Assembly (NCBI RefSeq): GCF_037478005.1
Contig: NZ_CP144164.1
Coordinates: 4,030,001 to 4,094,000, forward strand
DNA from: Alteromonas sp. M12
GTDB taxonomy: Bacteria; Pseudomonadota; Gammaproteobacteria; Enterobacterales; Alteromonadaceae
Length of the DNA stretch: 64,000 nt
Direction of reading: 5' to 3'
The notes beneath the pieces were generated by a model, which was not told where the DNA came from, did no database searches, and saw nothing but the letters and a program-made list of their open reading frames with translations. The translations under genes were made by a program, and so were the position numbers. This document shows, in pieces, positions 8,817 to 17,387 of the stretch (the first letter of the stretch is position 1; each line of letters opens with the position of its first letter).

Positions 8817-9281
8817 TTAAACAGCCCCTTCAAAACCCAATTGTCGCCAAGACTCATAAACAAAAACCGAAACCGCATTCGATAAGTTCATACTGCGACT
8901 CTTGGCCAACATTGGAATTCTTAAGCGTTGTTCCGCCGGTAAATTCTGAATGACCTCGTCAGGTAAGCCTCGCGTTTCAGGGCCAAACAGTAACGCATCA
9001 CCCAATTTAAAATCAGCATCTGCGAAATTTTTAGTACCTTTAGTGGTGCAGGCAAACACTCTTTGCGGTTTTTCGGATTGAAGATAAGCAGTTAGATCTG
9101 CGTGACGTTTAACCTCAGCAAATTCATGATAATCCAATCCCGCCCTGCGCACTTTTTTATCATCCCAGTCAAACCCTAGCGGTTCAATCAGATGCAAGTC
9201 GTAACCTGTATTTGCGCACAGACGAATAATGTTTCCGGTGTTGGGAGGGATTTCCGGTTGATATAAAACAATACTAAGCAT
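8817..9281 (-). CDS. trmL: tRNA (cytidine/uridine-2'-O-)-methyltransferase TrmL
   Basis: 154 aa, a SPOUT-class methyltransferase of minimal length. The motifs are [23 protein letters not shown] at the N-terminus (broken here only by length), [11 protein letters not shown], and [14 protein letters not shown] forming the deep trefoil knot. TrmL methylates the 2'-O of the wobble base 34 in tRNA-Leu isoacceptors using SAM. It is convergent with gpsA. In E. coli it lies next to the same yibN-gpsA-cysE block. Confidence 0.94.
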   Translation of the reverse strand: MLSIVLYQPEIPPNTGNIIRLCANTGYDLHLIEPLGFDWDDKKVRRAGLDYHEFAEVKRHADLTAYLQSEKPQRVFACTTKGTKNFADADFKLGDALLFGPETRGLPDEVIQNLPAEQRLRIPMLAKSRSMNLSNAVSVFVYESWRQLGFEGAV

Positions 9282-9384
9282 ATTTAATCGAGGTTCTAGA
9301 AAACTAATTGTTTAAGTGTAACAAATATTACGCCCGCAAGAACCTGCAACTTCACTATTTTAAGCTATGCCGCGGCAAATTCGC

Positions 9385-10356
9385 TTAAGCTAAGAATCTC
9401 AAAATTGCCCGTAACGATTGATCACGAATATCCTCAGTTTCGAAGAATATTTCATGACTCGCATTTTCAATTCGCATAAGCTCACAATTTAGCATTTTTG
9501 CTGCGACTTGAGTTTGTTTAGCGTTATTCACGACCCGATCATCTCCAGCCTGCAATAACAACACTGGAATAGTAATTGCGGCAGCATTTTTTTGGATAAA
9601 TGACATCGTTTTATCAGCCTGTTTGAGCCAAGCTGTTGTGACCCCACCTAGCTTGCATTGCGGATTAGCCTCATAGGTATCTCGAAAAATTTTGTATCTT
9701 TGTTGGCAATGGGTTAATTCATTTATTGCAAAGGCTTTAGGATTATATTTGGACTGACCAATAAAATACCATGGGCTTTTACCAAAGACATGGTTTAGCA
9801 AGGTATAACTTTCAATTAGCAAACAACTTAACCATTTTGGTAATGCAGGCCTGATACCGAACATCGGAGCCGACATAATACATTTAGCGAAGTCTCCAGG
9901 GTGTGTGAGTAAATACAAACTAGAAATTGCAGCTCCCATGGAATGGCTAAGTAAAATCGGTTTATGAACGCTATTAGGGCTAATAACTTGGTCAAAAAAC
10001 AATTTAAAATCAGCAACGTAGTCTGCAAAATCAGCCACATACCCTTTTTCTGGATCATCTAACATTCGTCCTGACAACCCTTGTCCTCGATGGTCGTGAA
10101 TAAACACACTAAAACCTGCGTGGTACAAATTGAATACCAGCTCTTTATATTTTAATAAGGTTTCAATACGACCAGAGGAAATGGCTATGCTTCCAATAGG
10201 ATTCGGATTGATCACATAAGCATAGGCAATTCGTACCTTTTGCTTCCCCAGAAAATAACCGTTAATCACGTTTCTTTGCCAAAACGGTTCTATAAATTGC
10301 TGATTCCGCTTTTCTACCAAAGTTTCATCTTCTGGGATTTGGCTCTGTTCAATCAT
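9385..10356 (-). CDS. pldB: Alpha/beta hydrolase, lysophospholipase-like (PldB family)
   Basis: 323 aa from the ATG at 10356; an in-frame TTG at 10371 is an alternative and neither has a strong ribosome binding site. The fold signatures are FIHDHRGQGLSGR, the nucleophile elbow LLSHSMGAA (Ser nucleophile), the acid in LLLQAGDDRVV and a final His in NASHEIFFE. PldB hydrolyses lysophospholipids at the inner membrane. No signal peptide or membrane helix is visible. It stands alone between trmL and cpxA. PldB is the best family match, but substrate assignment by homology is uncertain. Confidence 0.78.
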   Translation of the reverse strand: MIEQSQIPEDETLVEKRNQQFIEPFWQRNVINGYFLGKQKVRIAYAYVINPNPIGSIAISSGRIETLLKYKELVFNLYHAGFSVFIHDHRGQGLSGRMLDDPEKGYVADFADYVADFKLFFDQVISPNSVHKPILLSHSMGAAISSLYLLTHPGDFAKCIMSAPMFGIRPALPKWLSCLLIESYTLLNHVFGKSPWYFIGQSKYNPKAFAINELTHCQQRYKIFRDTYEANPQCKLGGVTTAWLKQADKTMSFIQKNAAAITIPVLLLQAGDDRVVNNAKQTQVAAKMLNCELMRIENASHEIFFETEDIRDQSLRAILRFLA

Positions 10357-10467
10357 GTTGTACGCTAACAATTAAATCACTCATCAAGATGCGTAATACT
10401 GCAATGTTGCATAGAATCAATCTACAAACACAATTCACTCGCGATCTCGCCTCAAAGGTTTCACTCA

Positions 10468-11865
10468 TTATTGTTTAATCGGAATCGTGATGTTTACAAT
10501 TAATCCACCTTCTGGTGAATTCATGGCTACGACTTCACCGCCGTGTAATTTTACCGCTTGTTTAACAATGGCTAAGCCTAAACCTACCCCACCCGTATCT
10601 CGATTTCGTGACGCAGACAACCGATAAAACGGTTTAAACATATCTTCCAAATCCGAAGAAGGTACACCTGTACCGTCATCTTTTACCGTCACTTGTAGTG
10701 TAGTAGTCAGATTAACCACTGACACTTCAACTTTAGTAGAACAATATTTTATTCCATTACTAATCAGATTTCCTACAGCACTTTTCAGTAGGTGTGGATA
10801 ACAACTTAAAGTCAGTTCTGGAATGTCACCTAAAATTAATTCCTTACCACTATTTTGCGCCTCAAACTCGGCATCATTGAAAAGCTCTGTAAAACAACTT
10901 TTCAAACCAACAAGTTGTTTATCTTCAACTGCTACATCTGCCTCTAATCTAGATAGACGCAACACTTGACCAATCATTGAATCGATTTGCTGTGCTTCTT
11001 TTTCGATTCTCAATAGCTGTTTTTCAATCGACTCTGGCAGCTGTTCTTTTTGATTTTGAGCAATACCAATGGCAAGTTGCAATCTTGCCAGTGGCGACCT
11101 TAACTCATGTGATATATCAGCGACTAACCTTTTTTGACTTCCCATTAAGTCGGCAAGGCGTTTCGTCATAGAATTAAAATCTCGCCCCAAGGCGCCTATC
11201 TCGTCACCTCTTTTTGATGCAAATTTTACGTTCTGGGTTAAGTCACCATTGGCCACTTTCCTAGCACTTTTCTGCAATTGTCGAATAGGTCGAACAAGCG
11301 ACCAGACAAACAAAGCGCACAGACTTCCGCTGACTAGCAATACGCTTAAGCCAAGCGCTATGGGATTTGTCTGCATCAACTGCCGTGCAAGATTTGGAGG
11401 GCGCGGTTTACCAGTGAACAGAAAATATGTCTGTCCTCTTACCGAGACTTTAGCTGGCCCAAAAAAGACCCCTGACGTAGTTCGAATAACAAAAGGTTGC
11501 GTCTCATTAATGAGTTCCAAAAACGGCTCTTTTAACGGCATCATTTCTCTTGGAAAACCATAAATAAATTCTTTGCTTTGAGCATCTATTAACATCAATG
11601 CATCTTTGCTTCTTTGCCCCGTGCGGCCTAATAAACGATTTAATTCGGCTTTGGGAAATCGCTCTGCAGTTAGCTCAATACGAGATGCTATTTGCTGTAT
11701 ACGATTAATGTCTACGTTATTTAGCGGTTTAATTGAGTAGTTAGAGTTGGTTTGCTTAGCTAACCAAGCGCCAACAAGACCCAACAGAATCGCTGCCAAC
11801 CAAAACCATAAAAACGTTTTGCCAAAAAGACTGTTGGCAGGGTTAAGCTTTTTTAAAAACCTCAT
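10468..11865 (-). CDS. cpxA: Envelope-stress sensor histidine kinase CpxA
   Basis: 465 aa. TM1 (about 15-35), a periplasmic sensor region, TM2 (about 168-190), HAMP (190-245), a dimerisation domain with the phospho-acceptor H253 in VADISHELRSPLARL, and an ATPase domain with NLISNGIKYC (N box), DDGTGVP and GGVGLGLAIVK. CpxA autophosphorylates on envelope protein misfolding and phosphorylates CpxR. Its ATG overlaps the cpxR stop by 4 bp, so both are made together. The Cpx assignment rests on this pairing and on the CpxP-like neighbour. Confidence 0.88.
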   Translation of the reverse strand: MRFLKKLNPANSLFGKTFLWFWLAAILLGLVGAWLAKQTNSNYSIKPLNNVDINRIQQIASRIELTAERFPKAELNRLLGRTGQRSKDALMLIDAQSKEFIYGFPREMMPLKEPFLELINETQPFVIRTTSGVFFGPAKVSVRGQTYFLFTGKPRPPNLARQLMQTNPIALGLSVLLVSGSLCALFVWSLVRPIRQLQKSARKVANGDLTQNVKFASKRGDEIGALGRDFNSMTKRLADLMGSQKRLVADISHELRSPLARLQLAIGIAQNQKEQLPESIEKQLLRIEKEAQQIDSMIGQVLRLSRLEADVAVEDKQLVGLKSCFTELFNDAEFEAQNSGKELILGDIPELTLSCYPHLLKSAVGNLISNGIKYCSTKVEVSVVNLTTTLQVTVKDDGTGVPSSDLEDMFKPFYRLSASRNRDTGGVGLGLAIVKQAVKLHGGEVVAMNSPEGGLIVNITIPIKQ

Positions 11866-12557
11866 TGTTCAACCACGAACAAATAGCCAGTACCTCTAAC
11901 CGTTTTAATTTTTTCTTGATCACTGTGTTGCATTAATTTACGCCTAATATTACTCACATGCATATCAATACTGCGATCAAATGCCATCAATTTTCTGCCC
12001 AATACTTTTTCGCTGATATCATTTTTACTAACAATTTGACCTGCGTTTATCATCAACAAATGCAAAATTAAAAACTCAGTAGCGGTAAACTCTAAAATAT
12101 TTCCAGCACATTCAACACTCTGTGTATTGGGGTTCAATACAACATCATCAATTTGTAATCGTTGCTGAGAGCTTGTTGAAGGCAAATAATCCATGCGCCT
12201 AACGATGGCTTTAATCCGAGCCGATAACTCACGATGATTAAATGGTTTAGGCAAGTAATCGTCGGCGCCAAGCTCCAACCCAAAAATTCTATCAAAGTCA
12301 TCGCCTTTAGCTGTTAACATCAACACTGGCGTTAAATGACTAGTGCGTAATCGCTTAAGCACTTCAAATCCATCAATTTGCGGTAACATCACGTCCAACA
12401 AAATTAAATCGTAATGTTTCGGCCCGATGGCTTTTTGTAAGCCTGTCTCACCATCATTGGCTTGATCTATTTCATATCCTTGGGGCGACAAATACTCTAT
12501 CAACAAGTTGCACAGTTCTTTGTCATCATCGATAACAAGTAGTGATTTATTTTGCAT
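11862..12557 (-). CDS. cpxR: OmpR-family response regulator CpxR
   Basis: 231 aa. The receiver domain has VIDDDKELC acidic residues and the phospho-acceptor D55 in LILLDVMLP, then the conserved Thr (MLTAKGDD) and Lys (YLPKPF). The C-terminal winged helix (about 130-230) ends with the OmpR-type VRGTGYLFV. CpxR regulates envelope protein-quality and stress genes. It is the first gene of cpxRA and is divergent from the CpxP-like gene; a possible CpxR box lies between them. Confidence 0.9.
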   Translation of the reverse strand: MQNKSLLVIDDDKELCNLLIEYLSPQGYEIDQANDGETGLQKAIGPKHYDLILLDVMLPQIDGFEVLKRLRTSHLTPVLMLTAKGDDFDRIFGLELGADDYLPKPFNHRELSARIKAIVRRMDYLPSTSSQQRLQIDDVVLNPNTQSVECAGNILEFTATEFLILHLLMINAGQIVSKNDISEKVLGRKLMAFDRSIDMHVSNIRRKLMQHSDQEKIKTVRGTGYLFVVEQ

Positions 12558-12646
12558 GTAACCTCAATTATTCTATATGTCATTGGTACATTATGTGGTG
12601 AATTGTAAGCTTCCAGCTGATTAAGTGACAGACGAAAAGAACATTA

Positions 12647-12662
12647 TTTACACAAGCTTTAC
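12647..12662 (-). promoter_or_regulatory. Putative CpxR box between cpxR and the cpxP-like gene
   Basis: On the minus strand GTAAA-GCTTGT-GTAAA: two direct GTAAA half sites separated by 6 bp. The CpxR consensus is GTAAA-N(4-8)-GTAAA, most often N5. It lies about 90 bp upstream of cpxR and 105 bp upstream of the cpxP-like ATG, suited to autoregulation and divergent activation. Confidence 0.5.
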
Positions 12663-12766
12663 AATGGCCAGACACTTCTTTGCATTGGCGTAACTATAAT
12701 GTTTATCAAATCAACGACAAGGTAAATGTCGTTATTTCGTTAAACATTAATCAAAAGGTGATACAC

Positions 12767-13582
12767 ATGAAAAGCAAATTGATTTTTTCTAAAGCAATCA
12801 TTGCCATAGCTGCTACCGCAGCCGTCACTGCATTTGCAATTCAAGCGCATGAGCGTCCAGAACCACCAATGCGTGCGGTATTCAAAAAGCTAGATTTAAC
12901 AGATCAGCAAAAACTTGATGTACGCACTATCATGCAGCAATCTAAAGCAGATGGTGAAATTTACAAGCAAGATTTAAACAACATCAAAAATCAGCTTAAG
13001 AGCTTAATTAGATCTACTGATTGGGATCAAGATTCGGTAGTGAGTTTGTTACAACAAGAGCAAGATATTAAATCTCAACTTGCGTTAAGCTCGGCGACCA
13101 AACGCAACGCTGTCTGGAATACCCTCACCGCAGAGCAACAACAAAAGTTGAGTGCCATGAGCGAAAAAGGCAAAGAACGCAAAGGCAAGGGGCATAAAGG
13201 AGAAAAACGTTCTTCGCCGATGAAAATGTTCAAGAGACTCGACTTAACCGACGAGCAAAGTGCAAAAATTAAAGCTTTGTTTGAAAGCCAAAAAGCGGCT
13301 ATGGAATCTCAGCGTGAAACGGTGAAAGGTTATCGCGATCAAGCTCAACAGCTGGTTAGAAGTGAAACTTTTGATCAATCAGCATGGTTGGCAGTGAGTG
13401 AGAAACTTCAAGCAGCTCATTTGCAAATGTCGACAGACATGTCAAAAGTGCGCCATCAAATCTGGAATATCCTTGATGAGGAACAACAGGCAAAAATGGC
13501 GAAAATGGATGAAAAAAGAGAACACCGCAAAGGTGGTGACAAACATGATAAGAAGAGACGTCATCAAGACGACGAACTCTAA
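12767..13582 (+). CDS. Spy/CpxP-like periplasmic protein with two tandem CpxP units
   Basis: 271 aa from the ATG at 12767 (AAAAGGTG upstream); the upstream in-frame ATG at 12680 would bury the signal peptide. The signal peptide ends around AIQA-HE (27). LTxxQ-type motifs fall at 44-48 (LTDQQ), 120-124 (LTAEQ), 160-164 (LTDEQ) and 236-240 (LDEEQ), i.e. a 116-residue unit repeated once. A Lys/Gly-rich linker lies at 133-150 and a Lys/His-rich tail at 248-271. Spy/CpxP proteins are ATP-independent periplasmic chaperones; CpxP also represses CpxA. Typical members are about 165 aa with a single unit, so this is an internal duplication. Divergent to cpxRA, it is likely Cpx-controlled. Confidence 0.85.
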   Translation: MKSKLIFSKAIIAIAATAAVTAFAIQAHERPEPPMRAVFKKLDLTDQQKLDVRTIMQQSKADGEIYKQDLNNIKNQLKSLIRSTDWDQDSVVSLLQQEQDIKSQLALSSATKRNAVWNTLTAEQQQKLSAMSEKGKERKGKGHKGEKRSSPMKMFKRLDLTDEQSAKIKALFESQKAAMESQRETVKGYRDQAQQLVRSETFDQSAWLAVSEKLQAAHLQMSTDMSKVRHQIWNILDEEQQAKMAKMDEKREHRKGGDKHDKKRRHQDDEL

Positions 13583-13604
13583 CTATCACATTGGTTACGT
13601 TAAA

Positions 13605-13639
13605 GATTATTGATAGTTATAAACTGACTATCAATAATC
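13605..13639. terminator. Hairpin between the convergent cpxP-like gene and mgsA
   Basis: GATTATTGATAGT (13605-13617) and its exact complement ACTATCAATAATC (13627-13639) form a 13-bp stem with a 9-nt loop. The right arm contains the mgsA stop codon. The stem is AT-rich and there is no long T-run, but its position suits a shared terminator. Confidence 0.55.
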
Positions 13640-14050
13640 AGGCACAGTCCTCAAGTATTCGTCGCTGTCAAACAGCGGCGAAGTAATGATTAAATCCGCA
13701 GTGCAACGATTACAAGCTACAGGCAAATTCCACACCGAACATAATCGAAGTAAAGCTTTTACGTCAGGATCATGAGGTGCGGGGTTGAGTGGATCCCAAA
13801 AAAAGATTAAACAATCTAGTTTTCGCTCAGCGATTAATGCGCCAATTTGTTGGTCGCCACCTAAAGGTCCACTTTTAAAACGATGAACAGGTAAATCTAA
13901 ACTGTCGGCGATTAGTCCGCCTGTTGTACCTGTCGCCACCAAATTATATTTTTTCAATTGTTCAATATGGGTGCGACTCCAGTCAACTAACTCCGCTTTC
14001 ATGTGATCGTGAGCCACTAAAGCAATGGTCTTTTTTACTAATTCAGTCAT
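13631..14050 (-). CDS. mgsA: Methylglyoxal synthase
   Basis: 139 aa, slightly shorter than the 152-aa E. coli enzyme. It converts dihydroxyacetone phosphate to methylglyoxal and phosphate, an overflow route that releases phosphate when sugar phosphates build up. Visible: H14-D15-x2-K18 near the N-terminus, GTTGG phosphate-binding loop (41-45), [12 protein letters not shown] with the catalytic D66, and [12 protein letters not shown] with H93. It is convergent with the cpxP-like gene and upstream of nothing obviously related. Confidence 0.95.
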   Translation of the reverse strand: MTELVKKTIALVAHDHMKAELVDWSRTHIEQLKKYNLVATGTTGGLIADSLDLPVHRFKSGPLGGDQQIGALIAERKLDCLIFFWDPLNPAPHDPDVKALLRLCSVWNLPVACNRCTADLIITSPLFDSDEYLRTVPDY

Positions 14051-14069
14051 GGATATTATTTCCTAGTAT

Positions 14070-15230
14070 TTATCTAGCTGATTCGCTAAAGCACACGTGT
14101 TTTATCATATTCTTTAACAAAGAAACTGTGGGGTCCACATATTCTAACGATATAAACTCATCCGGCTGATGGGCTTGATTGATACTGCCCGGCCCCAAAA
14201 CCAAAGTATCGCAGCCAAGCTGATTGATAAAAGGAGCCTCAGTAGCATAATTAGCATTTGTGACTTTAAAATCCGTCAACTTTTCAGCTAAGGCGATAAT
14301 ATTGTGCTCATTCTTACATGAGAACGCCGGAGCTGTCGGATACATAAGCTGCATGTCTACGCGGTCAGGATAAGCCTGTTTAACAGGTAACAGCGCTTCA
14401 TCAATCAATGCAATTGCTTCTTCATCACTCAATCCAGGTACACAGCGAATATCAAAGTTAAGTTTGCAATGTCCACAAATTCGATTTTCGCCATCGCCGC
14501 CATGAATATGCCCTAAATTCATCGTTGCTTGGGGAACACTAAAACTTTCGTCGCGGTAATTTTTGGCAAGTTGGTCACGTAATGTGAGTAGCTGCTGTAT
14601 TGCCATTTGCATAATTTCAATGGCGTTTACGCCTTTATCTGGATCGCTGGAATGGCCAGCTTTTCCAGTAATATTTAGGCTCTGCGCCATATGTCCTTTA
14701 TGTTTACCGATTGGTTTCAGCTCTGTGGGTTCACCAATGATAGCCATATCAGGTTTAATTAACTGTTGTTGAGCAAAAAACCTAGCTCCGGCCATAGAGG
14801 TTTCTTCATCGGCTGTGGCTAAAATATACAGTGGTTTTTGCAGCTTTTTTAAAGGAATATCTTTTAAAGCTTCCAAAATAAAAGCAAAAAATCCTTTCAT
14901 GTCGCAGGTCCCTAAACCATAAAAGGAATCATTTTTTTGCTGCAGTATAAATGGGTCGCTATTCCATCGACCTTCATCAAATGGCACTGTATCTGAGTGA
15001 CCAGCTAACAGCAGACCGCCCTTGCCCGTGCCGAGTTTGGCTAATAAATTGAATTTATTCCGTGCTTCAGGCACTTTTTGAATAGAAATGCTAAAACCTA
15101 AGTCTGAAAAAAGATTCCCTAAATAGTCGATTAACTGACGATTACTCATATCTAGATCTTCGTCTACGGCACTTATTGTAGGGATGGAAATGATTTTTTC
15201 ATAAACTTCTAAGAAAGTTAAATTTGGCAT
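14070..15230 (-). CDS. argE: Acetylornithine deacetylase
   Basis: 386 aa, M20 family. It hydrolyses N-acetylornithine to ornithine in arginine synthesis. The two-metal site is visible: AGHSDTVP (H78, D80), GTCDMKG (D110), ADEETSMAG (E142/E143) and GEPTELKPIGKHKGH. The C-terminus carries a further His (NQAHQPDEF). It is divergent from argC across a 337-bp region that carries possible ARG boxes, as in E. coli argE/argCBH. Confidence 0.95.
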   Translation of the reverse strand: MPNLTFLEVYEKIISIPTISAVDEDLDMSNRQLIDYLGNLFSDLGFSISIQKVPEARNKFNLLAKLGTGKGGLLLAGHSDTVPFDEGRWNSDPFILQQKNDSFYGLGTCDMKGFFAFILEALKDIPLKKLQKPLYILATADEETSMAGARFFAQQQLIKPDMAIIGEPTELKPIGKHKGHMAQSLNITGKAGHSSDPDKGVNAIEIMQMAIQQLLTLRDQLAKNYRDESFSVPQATMNLGHIHGGDGENRICGHCKLNFDIRCVPGLSDEEAIALIDEALLPVKQAYPDRVDMQLMYPTAPAFSCKNEHNIIALAEKLTDFKVTNANYATEAPFINQLGCDTLVLGPGSINQAHQPDEFISLEYVDPTVSLLKNMIKHVCFSESAR

Positions 15231-15239
15231 AAGAACCTT

Positions 15240-15278
15240 AAAATATAATTATTCACTTTTATTGCATATTTATAACAT
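15240..15278. promoter_or_regulatory. Putative tandem ARG boxes near argE
   Basis: Two imperfect 18-bp boxes 21 bp apart start to start, the spacing typical of ArgR operators. The first is AATAT-AATT-ATTCA (15242-15255), good in the right half. The second is TGCAT-ATTT-ATAAC (15263-15276), good in the left half. Consensus is TGAAT-N4-ATTCA with TGCAT tolerated. They lie just upstream of argE. Confidence 0.42.
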
Positions 15279-15350
15279 TGATGGCATGCTACGTCCATGC
15301 AACAAAGAACCAGTTTTAAACTGATTTTTAAACCTTAACGATCAATTACA

Positions 15351-15390
15351 GTGCATATTGCCTGAAAATTGATGAATAGAGAATAAATGA
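15351..15390. promoter_or_regulatory. Possible second ARG-box pair, argC side
   Basis: TGCAT-ATTG-CCTGA (15353-15366) and TGAAT-AGAG-AATAA (15373-15386) have consensus left halves and poor right halves, 20 bp apart. The position upstream of argC is suitable, but the match is weak. Confidence 0.3.
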
Positions 15391-15567
15391 GAACTATGAG
15401 CACAAATAACTCCCTGCCTTGCTACGCTTGTACGTCTGTCCGACGAATCTAATTTTGGTTGCGTAGCACGCTCCTCTCCTTTGATATAGAAGAAGTTTTT
15501 AAAGGATTGGGGCGCTTTTTTTATTTTTCTAAGTTAACATTTTCAAAAATTATCGGTAGACATCATT

Positions 15568-16596
15568 ATGTTGAAAGCATGTGTAATCGGAGCAAGTGGA
15601 TATACAGGCGCAGAACTCGCCAGAATATTAACCTTGCATCCTAAATTTGAGCTAGCAGGATTGTTTGTTTCGCAAAACAGTCAAGATGCAAATAAAGCTT
15701 TAAGTCAGCTCCACCCCTCTTTAAGCGGTTTAGTCGACACTAAGGTTTTACCCATTAATGATGGTCTGTTAAGCGAGCTCGCAGATTCTTTAGATGCCAT
15801 ATTTTTAGCCACACCTCACGAAGCCAGCCACGACTGGATGCCTATATTAACGGCAGGAAAAGCAAAAATATTCGATTTATCAGGGGCGTTCAGAATTAAA
15901 GATGCAGACGTGTTTGCAGACTTTTATGGATTTGCACACCAGCATAAACCGTTACTTGAAAAAGCGGTCTACGGGTTAGCTGAATGGAATGCAGCGTCTA
16001 TTGCTGAGGCATCGCTAGTAGCAGTGCCAGGTTGCTACCCTACAGCTTCGCTATCAGCGCTCAAGCCTTTGTTTAATTCAAATCTGTTAGACAGCCAGCA
16101 TCGTCCAATTATTAATGCGGTATCTGGTGTTAGTGGTGCGGGAAGAAAAGCCGCTTTGGGAAATAGCTATTGCGAAGTGAGCCTGCAAGCATATGGTGTT
16201 CTTGGCCATCGCCACCAGCCAGAAATTAGCCAAGCCTTAGGTACCGACGTTATATTTACTCCCCATTTAGGTAATTTTAAGCGCGGAATATTGGCCACAA
16301 TTACGGTGAAAACAGTTGCTGGCACCAGCAAAGAGCAAGTATCGGATGCTTACCAAAAAGCCTACAGTGATAAACCTATTATCCGTTTACTAAATCATTT
16401 TCCTAAGTTAGATGATGTAGTGAATACTGCGCACTGTGATCTGCATTGGAAGTTAGATGAAAAATCTGGATATTTAGTCATTGGCAGTGCCATCGACAAC
16501 TTGTTAAAAGGTGCAGCATCTCAAGCAATTCAATGTGCTAACTTAAGTTTCGGTTTTGCATCTCCTACTGGATTAATTGCTGAGGTGAGTAAATGA
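15568..16596 (+). CDS. argC: N-acetyl-gamma-glutamyl-phosphate reductase
   Basis: 342 aa. It reduces N-acetylglutamyl phosphate with NADPH, the third step of arginine synthesis. It has GASGYTGAELARI (nucleotide-binding loop), the catalytic cysteine in VPGCYPTAS, and GVSGAGRKA. It opens the run argC-B-F-G-H-A, and its stop overlaps the argB ATG (ATGA). The length is typical of the gammaproteobacterial type. Confidence 0.96.
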   Translation: MLKACVIGASGYTGAELARILTLHPKFELAGLFVSQNSQDANKALSQLHPSLSGLVDTKVLPINDGLLSELADSLDAIFLATPHEASHDWMPILTAGKAKIFDLSGAFRIKDADVFADFYGFAHQHKPLLEKAVYGLAEWNAASIAEASLVAVPGCYPTASLSALKPLFNSNLLDSQHRPIINAVSGVSGAGRKAALGNSYCEVSLQAYGVLGHRHQPEISQALGTDVIFTPHLGNFKRGILATITVKTVAGTSKEQVSDAYQKAYSDKPIIRLLNHFPKLDDVVNTAHCDLHWKLDEKSGYLVIGSAIDNLLKGAASQAIQCANLSFGFASPTGLIAEVSK

Positions 16597-17387
16597 AAGT
16601 AAAAGTTATCAAAGTTGGTGGTGCATTTTTAGATGACCCAAGTATTTCCGCAGACTTTTTTGCCGCGCTTTATGCCGCTCAAGAACAACAGCCAATAGTG
16701 TTAGTTCATGGTGGTGGCAGCAGTGTTGAGAAGCTTTTAAAAAATCTGTCACTTAGCAGTCATAAACTAAATGGTCTGAGAGTCACGCCGAAATCACAAA
16801 TTGATTATGTCGTCGGTGCTTTAGCCGGCACAGCCAATAAGAACTTGTGTGCATTAGCGAAAAAAAGTGGACTTATCCCTGTGGGATTAAGTTTATTGGA
16901 TGGTAACATTACCAATTGCCATCAAATCAGTGAAGAATTAGGCAATGTAGGTTCTGCAGAGCCTGTTGATCAAACTTTACTGACGACTCTGTTGGCAGCT
17001 GGCTTTTTACCCATAGTGAGCTCCATTGGAGCAGATGACCAGGGTGAATTGCTTAATATCAACGCCGATCAAGCAGCAACAGCCATTGCCAAACTGCTTA
17101 ATGCACAACTAGTTTTGTTATCAGATGTAGCAGGTGTGCTCGATCAGAATAAGTCACTTATTAATAAACTCACGTCTGACGATATTGAAACTTTGATATC
17201 AGATGGTGTTATTCGCGATGGTATGACAGTGAAAGTAGAAGCGGCATTAGATGCGGCGAATCAAATAGGACAGTCTGTGACTATAGCAAGTTGGAAAAAC
17301 CTTGATATTTTAACCCAAGATACTCCAACTGAAGAAAACGCTTCTGCAGGAACAACTATTTTCCCATCGTCTAAGGAAAACAAATGA
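16593..17387 (+). CDS. argB: Acetylglutamate kinase
   Basis: 264 aa, amino-acid kinase fold. VIKVGGAFLDD binds ATP phosphates, VLVHGGGSSVEKLL binds substrate, and LLSDVAGVLD and DGMTVKVEAALDA are further family motifs. It phosphorylates N-acetylglutamate. The short E. coli-like form lacks the N-terminal helix of arginine-inhibited hexameric enzymes, so feedback control is more likely to fall on ArgA. Overlapping ATGA junctions link it to argC and argF. Confidence 0.96.
   Translation: MKVKVIKVGGAFLDDPSISADFFAALYAAQEQQPIVLVHGGGSSVEKLLKNLSLSSHKLNGLRVTPKSQIDYVVGALAGTANKNLCALAKKSGLIPVGLSLLDGNITNCHQISEELGNVGSAEPVDQTLLTTLLAAGFLPIVSSIGADDQGELLNINADQAATAIAKLLNAQLVLLSDVAGVLDQNKSLINKLTSDDIETLISDGVIRDGMTVKVEAALDAANQIGQSVTIASWKNLDILTQDTPTEENASAGTTIFPSSKENK

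Larger units (their letters stand above)
15231..15567. other. argE-argC divergent control region
   Basis: 337 bp without a credible gene. It holds two possible ARG-box pairs (annotated separately), the odd palindrome CAGTTT-T-AAACTG at 15312-15324, and a long-range inverted pair GCTACGC (15421-15427) / GCGTAGC (15461-15467) in the leader upstream of argC. A short plus-strand frame beginning at 15459 is judged spurious. Confidence 0.6.

Noticed and set aside
15459..15644. Short plus-strand frame overlapping the argC start
   Set aside because: Different frame from argC, no ribosome binding site; argC itself is unambiguous.
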